Assembly: GCF_900079725.1 (NCBI RefSeq)
Contig: NZ_LT599032.1
Span: 370,948-434,947 of the forward strand
Direction: 5' to 3'
Origin: an uncultured Dysgonomonas sp.
GTDB taxonomy: Bacteria > Bacteroidota > Bacteroidia > Bacteroidales > Dysgonomonadaceae
DNA: 64,000 nt
A model generated the notes under the pieces. It worked only from the letters and a program-made list of their open reading frames with translations. It was not told where the DNA came from and did no database searches. The position numbers and the translations under genes were made by a program. Below, in pieces: positions 17,643 through 27,237 of the stretch. Each line of letters opens with the position of its first letter. Positions within the stretch are counted from its first letter, which is position 1.

Positions 17643-18060
17643 TCAAGACTGCCGCGTCCTCCCAGGCTTGTCCTCACTTTTGGCATTGCCCAGAAGTAAG
17701 CAAAAAGCTAGCGTTAAGTTCCTCGGCGACCCAAAACCGTTTTGCCGGCTGAAAGTGACAAACGGGCTATCGCCCTGTCCCTTTCCACGCCGTCTGTACC
17801 GTGTGGGTACCCCGCCTGCGTAACTAATGCGCTGAGGCTGACGCGTACAAGTGAGGGGAGCTTTGCCCATATTAGTGCGTCAGCCTGCGCCGTTAGCTTC
17901 ATGGACGGGGTACCCGTAGGATGAAAAGATGAAAAAAACGGAAACGTGTTTGAGCTTATCCACCGATTCGGATTATCCAATTTTTCCAGCGAGTTTTTCC
18001 GTTTCGTCTTTTCATCCGTTACGGGTCGGCCTTTGAAGCGGGGCGTTAAAGCATTTTTGA
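17643..18060. repeat. GC-rich structured intergenic element
   Basis: A block of clearly higher GC lies between AT-rich flanks. It contains nested perfect inverted repeats: 17805-17814 with 17906-17915 (GGGTACCCCG/CGGGGTACCC), inside it 17835-17844 with 17877-17886 (AGGCTGACGC/GCGTCAGCCT), and a third, 17919-17929 with 18007-18017 (GGATGAAAAGA/TCTTTTCATCC). Open frames here (up to 88 codons) are arginine/proline-rich with no start context and look spurious. It could be a non-autonomous mobile element, a REP/ERIC-like dispersed repeat or a structured RNA; family unknown to me. Confidence 0.6.
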
Positions 18061-18197
18061 TTACTTTTTTTGCTTAGGAAAAAAGTAATACAAGCAATCT
18101 GTGATTGCGCGTAGTAAAATTTGCATTAAAGAATCGAACAATTTTATACGACAAGAATAATTTCAGCTACAGATTGAAATGATTACTTATTATAACA

Positions 18198-18228
18198 AAA
18201 GAAGCTGCCCCACCGGGGCAGCTTCTTT
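18198..18228 (-). terminator. Terminator of the aldolase gene
   Basis: A 14-bp perfect stem (core GAAGCTGCCCC / GGGGCAGCTTC, loop ACC) lies 23 bp beyond the aldolase stop. On the minus strand it runs into TTTTGTT. Strong intrinsic terminator. Confidence 0.9.
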
Positions 18229-18250
18229 CTATTATCTAGGCTTATTAGTA

Positions 18251-19246
18251 TTAAGCTTTTCCTGCACTACCAAGCACTGCTTCAATTTTGTGCTTGTATA
18301 GTTTCTTCATGTTATCGCGAGCTGGTCCAAGATATTTACGAGGATCGAATTCACCCGGTTTAGTAGCAAATACTTCACGTACCGCAGCAGTCATAGCCAG
18401 ACGGCTGTCAGAGTCGATATTGATTTTGCATACAGCCGATTTTGCAGCTTTACGAAGTTGTTCTTCAGGAATACCGATTGCATCTTTAAGTGCACCACCG
18501 TATTTGTTAATAGTTTCAACTTCTTCCTGAGGTACAGAAGATGCTCCGTGAAGTACGATAGGGAATCCCGGAAGTTCTTTTTCGCATTCTTCCAATACAT
18601 CGAAACGCAATGGAGGCGGAACTAGATGACCGTTAGCGTCTCTTGTACATTGTTCCGGAGTAAACTTGTTTGCTCCGTGAGAAGTACCAATAGAAATAGC
18701 CAATGAATCACATCCTGTTTTTGTAACGAAGTCTACTACTTCTTCAGGTTTTGTATAAGTGTGGTGTTCTGCAGACACTTCGTCTTCTACACCGGCCAAT
18801 ACACCTAGTTCACCTTCAACAGTCACATCGAACTGATGAGCATATTCCACTACTTTTTTAGTAAGAGCTACGTTCTCATCATATGGAAGATGAGAACCGT
18901 CGATCATCACAGAAGAGAATCCTGAATCGATACAGTCTTTACAAGTTTCGAAAGTATCGCCATGGTCTAAGTGAAGTACGATTTGTGGTTTTTCCCAACC
19001 TAAGCTTTTTGCATATTCTACAGCACCTTGAAGCATATAACGCAACAAGATAGGGTTTGCATATTGACGAGCACCTTTAGATGCCTGTACGATAACCGGT
19101 GACTTTGTTTCAGCAGCAGCCTGAACGATAGCCTGCAACTGCTCCATGTTGTTAACATTGAACGCAGGAATTGCATATCCGCCTTTTACTGCTTTAGCAA
19201 ACATTTCTTTAGTGTTTACTAATCCCAAGTCTTTGTAACTTACCAT
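18251..19246 (-). CDS. fba: Class II fructose-1,6-bisphosphate aldolase
   Basis: The enzyme splits fructose 1,6-bisphosphate into glyceraldehyde 3-phosphate and dihydroxyacetone phosphate in glycolysis, and the reverse in gluconeogenesis. The catalytic Asp and zinc ligands are visible: HLDHGDTFE near residue 83, the glycine-rich phosphate loop SIGTSHGANKF and LHGASSVPQE with the third histidine. Length (331) suits the Bacteroidetes class II form. It stands alone with its own terminator. It could in principle act on other ketose bisphosphates, but a glycolytic role is most likely. Confidence 0.95.
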   Translation of the reverse strand: MVSYKDLGLVNTKEMFAKAVKGGYAIPAFNVNNMEQLQAIVQAAAETKSPVIVQASKGARQYANPILLRYMLQGAVEYAKSLGWEKPQIVLHLDHGDTFETCKDCIDSGFSSVMIDGSHLPYDENVALTKKVVEYAHQFDVTVEGELGVLAGVEDEVSAEHHTYTKPEEVVDFVTKTGCDSLAISIGTSHGANKFTPEQCTRDANGHLVPPPLRFDVLEECEKELPGFPIVLHGASSVPQEEVETINKYGGALKDAIGIPEEQLRKAAKSAVCKINIDSDSRLAMTAAVREVFATKPGEFDPRKYLGPARDNMKKLYKHKIEAVLGSAGKA

Positions 19247-19363
19247 TGTTTTTGAATTTTTATTTATAATAATTGTGAATAAAATAAATCCTTTAATCGT
19301 TACAAAAGTAACAAATTTATACGATATTAAGTGCCTAAAAAAGATAAAATAACCTAATCCGCA

Positions 19364-20269
19364 TTATTTCCACAATGGGCTTGGATACTCTCCTTTTTCT
19401 ACTAGCTTTTGTAATTTCTCCACTACTCCTGCTCTGTCTTCGGCATATGTAACACCAAACCATTTGGAAGGAGTATCTAAAACTTTCACATCAGCAGTCT
19501 TATTTACGATAAGATGGTCCACCATCAGTGGGATAAAGTATTCAGCCTTGTGATTACCTGCATTTTGTTCAAGAAATTTGACAAAATACTTGTCAGAATG
19601 CTCGAAATAATCAGGCGTAAATCCCCACATATTCATCGATACCGGAGCGTTTTCCGGAATTTCGAACCAGTAATTTTCAGCATCTTTATATTGTATCTTT
19701 CCATCTTTGCGTTCGATGTGCGTACGTTCAACCACGCTTTTCAGGAAATGATTGTCATCTGTTTCGCAAACACCTCTGGCTACTGCCCCGCTTTCAGACA
19801 ATGTATTGCTCAAACGATAGCCTACCATACAATAATGGTTTTCGGTACCGTTCATTTTATTTAATTGCTCAGCTAGGATAGCGTAGCTCTCACGGCCGTA
19901 AAAGTCGTCGGCATTGATAACTGCAAATGGTTCTTTGATAACATCTTTCGCCATCATCACGGCATGATTTGTCCCCCATGGCTTTTGTCTGTCGGGATGT
20001 AGTTGAAATCCTTCTGGCAGGTTGTCCAGTTCCTGATAAACTACTTCTACCGGAATATGGTTTTCATATTTGGAAACGATTTTTTCACGAAAGTCCTTGT
20101 CAAATGATTTGCGGATAACGAAAACAACTTTTCCAAATCCGGCTCTAAGGGCGTCATAAATAGAATAGTCCATGATCGTTTCCCCGTTAGGCCCAAGCCC
20201 ATCCATTTGCTTAAGACTGCCATAGCGGCTTCCCATACCGGCAGCTAGTACATACAAAGTAGGTTTCAT
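19364..20269 (-). CDS. Sugar-phosphate nucleotidyltransferase family protein
   Basis: The N-terminus LAAGMGSRYGSLKQMDGLGP is the nucleotide-binding signature of the NTP_transferase family, which activates sugar 1-phosphates to NDP-sugars. The metal-binding acidic pair appears as INADDFYG near residue 108. The protein (301 residues) lacks the C-terminal left-handed beta-helix of GlmU or GlgC types. The spacing of motifs differs from RmlA and GalU, so the substrate is open. It has no sugar-biosynthesis neighbours; it follows in the same direction but far (117 bp) upstream of the aldolase gene. Confidence 0.85.
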   Translation of the reverse strand: MKPTLYVLAAGMGSRYGSLKQMDGLGPNGETIMDYSIYDALRAGFGKVVFVIRKSFDKDFREKIVSKYENHIPVEVVYQELDNLPEGFQLHPDRQKPWGTNHAVMMAKDVIKEPFAVINADDFYGRESYAILAEQLNKMNGTENHYCMVGYRLSNTLSESGAVARGVCETDDNHFLKSVVERTHIERKDGKIQYKDAENYWFEIPENAPVSMNMWGFTPDYFEHSDKYFVKFLEQNAGNHKAEYFIPLMVDHLIVNKTADVKVLDTPSKWFGVTYAEDRAGVVEKLQKLVEKGEYPSPLWK

Positions 20270-20568
20270 AATAAATATTTTTCAGTTAAATTTTTGAAGC
20301 CACAAAGATAAACTTTTAAGGCTTAAATCTGATAAATTTCTATAATTATTGAACTTTCATCTATCAAAAAGGTAAATATTATTCCTATAAAATATTGAAA
20401 AACTGTCTTTCGTGCTTTTTCGGGATAACTACTTTTATTATTTAACAGTTGATCCGCATAAATAAAATAATGACAATAATATAAGCCTGTTTACTTTTCA
20501 ACATCATATCAAATTTTAATATTATTTGATACAAATCTGTCATCTTAAATGCTTTTCTTTGTAATAAG
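20270..20568. promoter_or_regulatory. Divergent promoter region (nucleotidyltransferase / radical SAM gene)
   Basis: About 300 bp of AT-rich, non-coding sequence between two divergent genes. No clear TAnnTTTG element close to the plus-strand ATG (nearest is CTTTG at 20557-20561). Confidence 0.5.
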
Positions 20569-21831
20569 ATGAATGATAATGTACTCGAAAAACTAAAAGT
20601 ATTGGCAGAGTCGGCGAAGTACGATGTTTCCTGCTCTTCCAGTGGTACCGTCCGTAAAAACAAAGCGGGCGGGCTGGGAAATACTGTTGGCGGAATGGGT
20701 ATTTGTCATAGTTTTACAGAAGATGGACGATGTGTTTCCCTGCTTAAAATCATGCTTACAAACTTTTGCATCTATGATTGTGCATACTGCATAAACCGCA
20801 GGACAAACGATATTCGCCGGGCAACATTTACTGTACAGGAACTGGTGGAACTTACCATCGAATTTTACCGTCGCAACTATATAGAGGGACTCTTCCTCAG
20901 TTCGGGTGTCATCAACAACCCCGACTATACAATGGAGCGTATGGTACGGGTAGTCAAAGACCTGCGCACGGTATACCGCTTCAACGGATACATACATATG
21001 AAAAGTATTCCGGGAGCAAGTCAGGAATTGATAAGTGAAGCCGGACTTTATGCAGATCGTATGAGTGTGAATCTGGAAATTCCCACCGAGGCGAACCTGA
21101 AACTGCTGGCTCCGGAAAAAGACCATCGCAGCGTATATAAGCCGATGCGTTATATACAGATAGGTATGCAGCAAAGCATTGAAGACCGTCGCAAATTCCG
21201 TTCTGCACCACGTTTTGTTCCGGCAGGACAAAGCACACAGATGATTGTGGGTGCCACAAATGAAAAGGATAAGGACATCTTGCGCGTGTCGTCCATACTC
21301 TATCAGCAGACGCAAATGCGAAGGGTATATTATTCGGGGTTCATTCCGGTGAATAGTTACGACAATCGCTTGCCTGCACTGAAACAAGCTCCCCTGGTGA
21401 GAGAAAACCGTCTCTATCAGGCCGACTGGCTTATGCGATTTTATCAATACCGTGCCGATGAAATTGTGGACGATGCTTACCCTGACCTCGACTTAGAAAT
21501 AGACCCTAAACTGGCATGGGCGCTCCGGCACCCCGAAGCATTCCCGATAGATATAAATAAGGCGGATTATGCAATGATTCTGCGTGTACCGGGTATCGGC
21601 GTAAAGTCTGCGCAATTTATCGTGATGTCGCGTAGGCATGGCCGGATAAATGCATCGCAACTGAAAAAGATAGGTGTAGTAATGAAGAAGGCGCAATATT
21701 TTATTACATGCAACGAACTGCCAATGTATACTGTCAATGAAGCAACCCCGGAATATGTTCGCAAAATTCTTACAGAACCGAAGAAAAAGAAGATAGACGA
21801 CAAACAGCTATCAATCCTTTTCCCCGATTAG
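20569..21831 (+). CDS. Putative DNA modification/repair radical SAM protein
   Basis: This 420-residue protein has the radical SAM cluster motif CxxxCxxC at C67, C71 and C74 (FCIYDCAYC) and a C-terminal helix-hairpin-helix (VPGIGVKSAQFIVMSRRHGR, near 340), a non-specific DNA-binding element. This pairing matches the TIGR03916 family, named as a putative DNA modification/repair enzyme. The gene is followed after 44 bp by a DUF4130/TIGR03915 gene, its usual partner. The reaction is not known. Seen: both motifs and the pair. Family knowledge: naming. Inference: action on damaged or modified DNA. Confidence 0.9.
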   Translation: MNDNVLEKLKVLAESAKYDVSCSSSGTVRKNKAGGLGNTVGGMGICHSFTEDGRCVSLLKIMLTNFCIYDCAYCINRRTNDIRRATFTVQELVELTIEFYRRNYIEGLFLSSGVINNPDYTMERMVRVVKDLRTVYRFNGYIHMKSIPGASQELISEAGLYADRMSVNLEIPTEANLKLLAPEKDHRSVYKPMRYIQIGMQQSIEDRRKFRSAPRFVPAGQSTQMIVGATNEKDKDILRVSSILYQQTQMRRVYYSGFIPVNSYDNRLPALKQAPLVRENRLYQADWLMRFYQYRADEIVDDAYPDLDLEIDPKLAWALRHPEAFPIDINKADYAMILRVPGIGVKSAQFIVMSRRHGRINASQLKKIGVVMKKAQYFITCNELPMYTVNEATPEYVRKILTEPKKKKIDDKQLSILFPD

Positions 21832-21875
21832 GAGCCTGAATTCTTTATTATCCATTCTTAATTCTTTATTAAAAA

Positions 21876-22637
21876 TTGCTCGTCTTTTTTTACGATAAAA
21901 CATTTGAAGGTTTGCTCACCGCAATCTTCGACGCCTATAGCCGGAAGACTTTCCCCGACAGATTATTAGGCGAAGGAGAAATTGCGCCTATGTTTATGGA
22001 GGATAACCATACTGTGACCACTATGGAGGACAGAGCTACCCGGGTATGGACTTCCCTGCAAAATAAACTGAGTAAGGGTGCACAGAATATGGTCACGTAT
22101 GCTTGGCTGTCGGAAGAAGAAGGCAGTGACGAACTGCTGTTCCGGTTTATAAGGAAATCATTTGACAGTAAAATATCTATCGAGACTAATTTTGGAGATG
22201 AAGATGTGCTTAAGATGCACCAATTGGCAAAAAGAGTTGCACATGAGGAATTGTATATAAAACAATTCGTACGCTTTCAGAAAGCAGCCGATGATATTTT
22301 CTTCTCGACCATATCGCCCCGTCATAATGCATTACCTCTGGCAATAGAACATTTCAGAGACCGTTTTTCGGATCAGAAATGGGTTATTTATGATCTAAAG
22401 CGCAGGTATGGTTTTTACTACGATTTGCACACAGTAGTAGAGATGACTCTCGATAATGACGAACATCTGTTGAGCGGAAAACTGGATGAAAACTTAATGG
22501 CAGAAGATGAGAAGATGTTTCAGGAATTATGGAAAGGATACTTCAAATCGATGACAATAAAAGAACGGATCAACCTGAAACTACAACGCCAGCATATGCC
22601 AAAACGCTTTTGGAAATACCTGACTGAAAAACAATAA
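21876..22637 (+). CDS. DUF4130 (TIGR03915) DNA metabolism protein
   Basis: The protein begins LVFFYDKTFEGLLTAIFDAY, characteristic of the TIGR03915/DUF4130 family that accompanies the radical SAM protein upstream; in other bacteria this domain is fused to a uracil-DNA-glycosylase-like domain, which is absent here. The family N-terminus starts exactly at a TTG codon (21876), an in-frame TAA lies two codons upstream, and the next ATG is about 38 codons inside. TTG is thus probably the real start. Length 253. Enzymatic role unknown; same operon as the radical SAM gene. Confidence 0.88.
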   Translation: MLVFFYDKTFEGLLTAIFDAYSRKTFPDRLLGEGEIAPMFMEDNHTVTTMEDRATRVWTSLQNKLSKGAQNMVTYAWLSEEEGSDELLFRFIRKSFDSKISIETNFGDEDVLKMHQLAKRVAHEELYIKQFVRFQKAADDIFFSTISPRHNALPLAIEHFRDRFSDQKWVIYDLKRRYGFYYDLHTVVEMTLDNDEHLLSGKLDENLMAEDEKMFQELWKGYFKSMTIKERINLKLQRQHMPKRFWKYLTEKQ

Positions 22638-22746
22638 TTATAATAATTAATTAATGTGCCGATTAGCCAATATGCCAATGGCGCTAAGCGTACATCAGGC
22701 ACTGCTTACAGCTCATTGCTCATTACTCACTGTTTACTGCTCATTG
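22638..22746. repeat. Short degenerate direct repeats between convergent genes
   Basis: At 22707-22760 the words GCTCATT, ACTCACTG, TTTACTGCTCATT and GTTAACTGTTAACTG follow each other in a degenerate tandem array. No terminator hairpin with a T-tract is evident. It resembles other intergenic word repeats in this window. Confidence 0.4.
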
Positions 22747-24084
22747 TTAACTGTTAACTGATTTATTGTCCATATACTTCAAAACCTGACCACTGATCTG
22801 CATCAGAGAAATTTCACACAGCTTTGTATTAAATTCAGCTTGCACGAGACGCTCTTCCGCTTCCAATAAACTGTTTTGTGCTTCACGAAGCTCTATACCG
22901 GACAAGTCGCCTAGTTTATAGCGTTCTATTGCTATCTCGTGGTTCTCACGGGCAGTTTCCACATTCTCCTTTTCCAGATTGGTCAATTCTATATTATTGC
23001 GGTAAGCCATCCACATATTGGCCAGATCAGCTTTCAGCGACAGTGTGGTTTGTTCATATTCCAGTTGCCTGTTTTCTATCTCGATCTTGGCATTTCGTTG
23101 TTTTCTCTTGCGGTTGAAACCGCTGAATAAATTAAGCCCTACTGTAAATCCATAATTAAGGCCTAATGTACGCTGATTATCTATGGTTCCGGTATTATAA
23201 ATATTCTTTGTGATGCCATATCCTGCATTGAACTTCAGATAGGGATAATTCTCGCTCTGGGCAGTCTTCAGATCCAATACACTTAGTTTCTTATTTTTGT
23301 CAGATAATAGTAGGAAGGTATTGTTAGAAAGCATACCCTGCATAATATCTCTCTGGTCGAGAAACTCATTGTATATAATGACCGAATCTTTGGTTTCTAT
23401 CATCTGGTCTATTTTTTCCTGAGCCATCAGTTTATTCAGCAATACACGGGATGTATATAATACTTCATATTGCTTGATAAGTTGGGAACTGTCACTGTTG
23501 AAGTCTACACGTGCCTGTTGCATATCCAGCCGTGAACCTGCTCCTATTTCGTAACGGGCTTCTACTATTCGCAAGCGCTCTTTTGACAATTTTACGGCCG
23601 ATTTCAGATTTTTCAGGCGGATGGTTTGCTGTATATAATTATAATATTCGGAAGTAATATCAGCAATAAAGGTCTCGATAGTAAGCTGTGTATCCAGTTT
23701 ACCCATTTGCTGCAACTCTTTCAGGCGATTGTAATTTGTCTGTATATTGAACCCGTCAAAGATAGTCCAGTTAAGATTTATCCCTGCATTAAGGTTTTGA
23801 TTATTTACGCCACTATTCGAATTTGTCTCTCCCGATTCCAACTTCTGCTTTACATTGTTCGATGTACCTGAATAACCACTTGTAAGATCTACTGTAGGTA
23901 AATATCCGGCATTGCCGATAGTCATATTATTATCGGATACCTCCTGATTATTTCTCGATATGCGGATGTCATAGTTATTCATCAGTCCCTCCTGTATACA
24001 TCTGCTCAGGTCATAAATATTTTGAGCTTGAGATACAATAGGCAATATAAGTAACAGTAATATAGCGGATAAATATTTTTTCAT
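22747..24084 (-). CDS. TolC-family outer membrane efflux channel
   Basis: The protein (445 residues) has a signal peptide (MKKYLSAILLLLILPIVSQA) and the TolC/OEP pattern of two repeats of long helices with beta strands (AGYLPTVDLTSGYS; LNWTIFDGFN; LNYGFTVGLNLFSGF). It would form the trimeric outer membrane duct of a tripartite efflux pump. It is the third gene of the adaptor-pump-channel operon, starting 21 bp after the pump gene stop. The exported substrate is unknown. Confidence 0.93.
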   Translation of the reverse strand: MKKYLSAILLLLILPIVSQAQNIYDLSRCIQEGLMNNYDIRISRNNQEVSDNNMTIGNAGYLPTVDLTSGYSGTSNNVKQKLESGETNSNSGVNNQNLNAGINLNWTIFDGFNIQTNYNRLKELQQMGKLDTQLTIETFIADITSEYYNYIQQTIRLKNLKSAVKLSKERLRIVEARYEIGAGSRLDMQQARVDFNSDSSQLIKQYEVLYTSRVLLNKLMAQEKIDQMIETKDSVIIYNEFLDQRDIMQGMLSNNTFLLLSDKNKKLSVLDLKTAQSENYPYLKFNAGYGITKNIYNTGTIDNQRTLGLNYGFTVGLNLFSGFNRKRKQRNAKIEIENRQLEYEQTTLSLKADLANMWMAYRNNIELTNLEKENVETARENHEIAIERYKLGDLSGIELREAQNSLLEAEERLVQAEFNTKLCEISLMQISGQVLKYMDNKSVNS

Positions 24085-24105
24085 ATAATATTGTGATATA
24101 ATACA

Positions 24106-27100
24106 TTAACCATTAACAATAATCGTTGCGTCTTCTTTTTCTTTCTTCTTTCCCCTGTCTGTTGAAATATACAAATACATGGCGGGTACAATGAATATCG
24201 TCAGCAATGTAGATACCATCATTCCCCCGATAACAGCCACTCCCATCGCCATACGTCCGTTTGCCCCTTCAGCGCTGGCGAAGACGAGAGGCAGCAAGCC
24301 TAGTACAGTCGAGAAACTAGTCATGAGAATCGGGCGAAGACGCTGTACAGCGGCTCCCTGTATAGCTTCCAGTTTACTCATTCCTGTTTCCTGCCGCTGA
24401 TTGGCAAACTCAACAATAAGGATACCATTTTTGGCTACCAGCCCTATGAGCATGATAATCCCAATCTGGCTGAATATATTCATCGTTATATCTTTTATAT
24501 ACATGAACAGCAGCGCTCCGGCAATCGCCAACGGAACTGTAAGCATAATCACAAACGGATCTTTGAAGCTCTCGAACTGTGCAGCCAGAATAAGGAAAAT
24601 AAGCAAGACTGCCAGTACAAAGGCAAACATCAGACTGGACGAACTTTCCCTAAAATCTTTCGAATCTCCGGCTAATGCCGTACGGAAGGTATCGTCGAGC
24701 GTTTCTTTCGCTATACGGTCCATCTCGTCTAGTCCAGCACCAATAGTCACACCGGGAGAGAGTCCAGCAGATATTGTAGCCGAATTGAAACGGTTGTAAC
24801 GATAAAGCTGTGGAGGTGCCACACTTTCTTCGAGACGCACCAGATTACCCAATTGGATCATGCTGCCCGTCTGGTTTTTTAGGTAGATTGACTTCAAATC
24901 GAGCGGAGTATTTCGTTGCTGGCGATTTATTTCACCTAGTATCTGATATTGTTTCCCGTTCATATAGAAATAGCCCATACGCTGACCACTGAGCGCATAT
25001 TGGAGTGTTTGCCCTATATCCCTGGTGCTTACACCTAATAAGGCTGCTTTATTACGGTCAATGATAATTCTTGTTTCCGGCTTGGTAAACTTAAGATTCA
25101 CATCAGCCATCTGGAACAATGGGCTTTCCTGCACTTTTTCCATAAATGCGGGGATGAATTCCTCCAGTTTAGCTATATTAGGTGCTTGCAACACATACTG
25201 TACAGGCATACTGGAACGCCTGCCTCCGAATGTGGATTGCTGCTGCACGAATGTACGCGCAGCCGTTTCACCTCTCATAGCGTCAGTTAGTTTGGCTGCT
25301 ATATCCATCTGGCTACGGCTCCTGTTCTTGATGTCGGGCAAGCTCAGATTTATCATACCACCGCCTGTCCACACCCGCATTGTATTTATAAGCCTTTCGG
25401 GTGCAACCGAATCTGCAATGACAGCAATATTCTCAGTATAATTTCTATTATATTCATATGTAGAGCCTTCCGGCCCGCTGGTTCTTATTGTTATTTGCGA
25501 ACGGTCTTCCAGAGGAGCCATTTCGGCAGGGATGACGTTTATCAGATATCCGATTGCTACCAATGTTAGGATAATGATAGGCCATATGATAATCTTAATA
25601 CTTAAGAACTTATGTAATGCATTATGATAACCGTTAGTAAGTCCGTTGAAAAACGGTTCGGTCTTACGATAAAACCAATTGGGTTGATCTGTCTTTTTCA
25701 ACAACTTAGTAGATAGCATCGGTGTAAATGTCAGAGCCACAAATGCTGAAATCAGCACGGCTCCGGCTACAACAATGCTAAACTCACGGAAAAGCCGGCC
25801 TGTCATACCCTCAAGGAATACAATAGGGAAAAATACGGCCACAACAGTAATGGTTGTAGATATAACGGCAAAGAATATTTCTTTCGATCCTTCTATACCA
25901 GCCTCTTTGGGGGTCATCCCTCCCTCTATCTTAAGATATATGTTTTCCGTGACTACAATAGCATCGTCTACCACCAATCCCACTGCAAGCACTACTGCAA
26001 GCATAGATAGCACATTGATAGAAAATCCTGCGACATACATGACAAAAAATGCACCTACAAGTGATACCGGTATGACCACGCATGGCACAAGAGTTACACG
26101 CCAGTCGCGCAGAAAAAGGAAAATAATGATAACGACAAGGGCAAAAGCAATGTATACAGTTTCTTCCACTTCGGCAATCGATGCACGAATAAACTTAGTA
26201 TTATCAAAAGCAACATCAATGAATACATCTTCGGGAAGGTCCTTCTTCAATTGGTCGAGACGTATCATTGCTTCATTCGATATTTCTATCTGGTTTGCTC
26301 CCGGTTGGGGTATGATAACAGTACTCACCGCCGGCACACCGTTGCGCCGCATGATACTGCGGTGATTTTCCGTTCCCAGCTCAGCAGTACCTACATCCTT
26401 GAATCGCACAACATTAAAATTATCTTCCTTGATAATCATATTGTTGAATTCTTCCGGTGTCTGCATTAAACCTAATGTGCGGATAGTAAGTTCCAGTGCG
26501 TCACCTTCTATACTACCCGAAGGCAGCTCCACATTTTCACGGTCAACAGCATCTTTTACATCCATCGGGGTGATACCGTATGAAGCCATTTTCACCGGAT
26601 CGAGCCAAAGACGCATCGAATATCGGTTTTGCCCCCATATTTCCACTGCGCTCACGTTTGGTATTGTCTGCAAACGTTCTTTTACCGTAAGTTCAGCGAT
26701 TTCACTGAGTTCCAACAACGAACGCTTTTCGCTCTGAATACTGATCTGTATAATCGGATTGGCATCAGCATCGGCTTTCGATACGGTAGGCGGATCGCAG
26801 TCGCGGGGCAAATAACGTTGCGCACGTGAAACTTTATCACGAACATCATTAGCCGCCGTTTCCAAATCCACAGTAAGTTCAAACTCCACGGTAATACGAC
26901 ATGAACCTTGGCTACTACTGCTGGTCAGCGACCTGATACCCGGAATACCATTGATATTCTGTTCCAGGGGTTCGGTTATCTGGTTTTCTATAATTTCGGC
27001 ATTTGCACCGGGATAGGTAACGTTAACCGAAATTATGGGGTTGTCTATATTAGGATATTCACGTACACCCAGATACGTATATCCAATCATACCCAAGAGG

Positions 27101-27165
27101 AATATGACCAGTACAAATACTGTAGCCAGTACCGGGCGTTTAATGCTTATTTCGGATATTGTCAT
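24106..27165 (-). CDS. RND efflux pump permease (HAE-1/AcrB type)
   Basis: This 1019-residue inner membrane transporter has the RND layout: TM1 at the N-terminus (ATVFVLVIFLLGMIGY), a large periplasmic loop, TM2-6, a second loop and TM7-12. The TM4 proton-relay motif is visible as GLVVDDAIVVTENI, and the hydrophobic TM12 ends at IVPAMYLYI. It uses the proton gradient to expel drugs or other hydrophobic compounds. It lies between adaptor and channel genes in one minus-strand operon. Drug specificity cannot be read from the sequence. Confidence 0.96.
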   Translation of the reverse strand: MTISEISIKRPVLATVFVLVIFLLGMIGYTYLGVREYPNIDNPIISVNVTYPGANAEIIENQITEPLEQNINGIPGIRSLTSSSSQGSCRITVEFELTVDLETAANDVRDKVSRAQRYLPRDCDPPTVSKADADANPIIQISIQSEKRSLLELSEIAELTVKERLQTIPNVSAVEIWGQNRYSMRLWLDPVKMASYGITPMDVKDAVDRENVELPSGSIEGDALELTIRTLGLMQTPEEFNNMIIKEDNFNVVRFKDVGTAELGTENHRSIMRRNGVPAVSTVIIPQPGANQIEISNEAMIRLDQLKKDLPEDVFIDVAFDNTKFIRASIAEVEETVYIAFALVVIIIFLFLRDWRVTLVPCVVIPVSLVGAFFVMYVAGFSINVLSMLAVVLAVGLVVDDAIVVTENIYLKIEGGMTPKEAGIEGSKEIFFAVISTTITVVAVFFPIVFLEGMTGRLFREFSIVVAGAVLISAFVALTFTPMLSTKLLKKTDQPNWFYRKTEPFFNGLTNGYHNALHKFLSIKIIIWPIIILTLVAIGYLINVIPAEMAPLEDRSQITIRTSGPEGSTYEYNRNYTENIAVIADSVAPERLINTMRVWTGGGMINLSLPDIKNRSRSQMDIAAKLTDAMRGETAARTFVQQQSTFGGRRSSMPVQYVLQAPNIAKLEEFIPAFMEKVQESPLFQMADVNLKFTKPETRIIIDRNKAALLGVSTRDIGQTLQYALSGQRMGYFYMNGKQYQILGEINRQQRNTPLDLKSIYLKNQTGSMIQLGNLVRLEESVAPPQLYRYNRFNSATISAGLSPGVTIGAGLDEMDRIAKETLDDTFRTALAGDSKDFRESSSSLMFAFVLAVLLIFLILAAQFESFKDPFVIMLTVPLAIAGALLFMYIKDITMNIFSQIGIIMLIGLVAKNGILIVEFANQRQETGMSKLEAIQGAAVQRLRPILMTSFSTVLGLLPLVFASAEGANGRMAMGVAVIGGMMVSTLLTIFIVPAMYLYISTDRGKKKEKEDATIIVNG

Positions 27166-27237
27166 CGGTTATTGATTTCACATTTCAAGATTTGCGCAGA
27201 TTATAGAGTCTATAAATCTGAAATTTTGAAATTATAT

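Noticed and set aside
17643-17980. Open frames of 60-88 codons within the GC-rich block
   Set aside because: Overlapping frames on both strands, low-complexity R/P/S composition, no promoter or start context; more likely a by-product of the GC-rich repeat.
20593-21447. 284-codon frame opposite the radical SAM gene
   Set aside because: Rich in His, Cys and Tyr as antisense shadows are; the plus-strand gene has clear family motifs.
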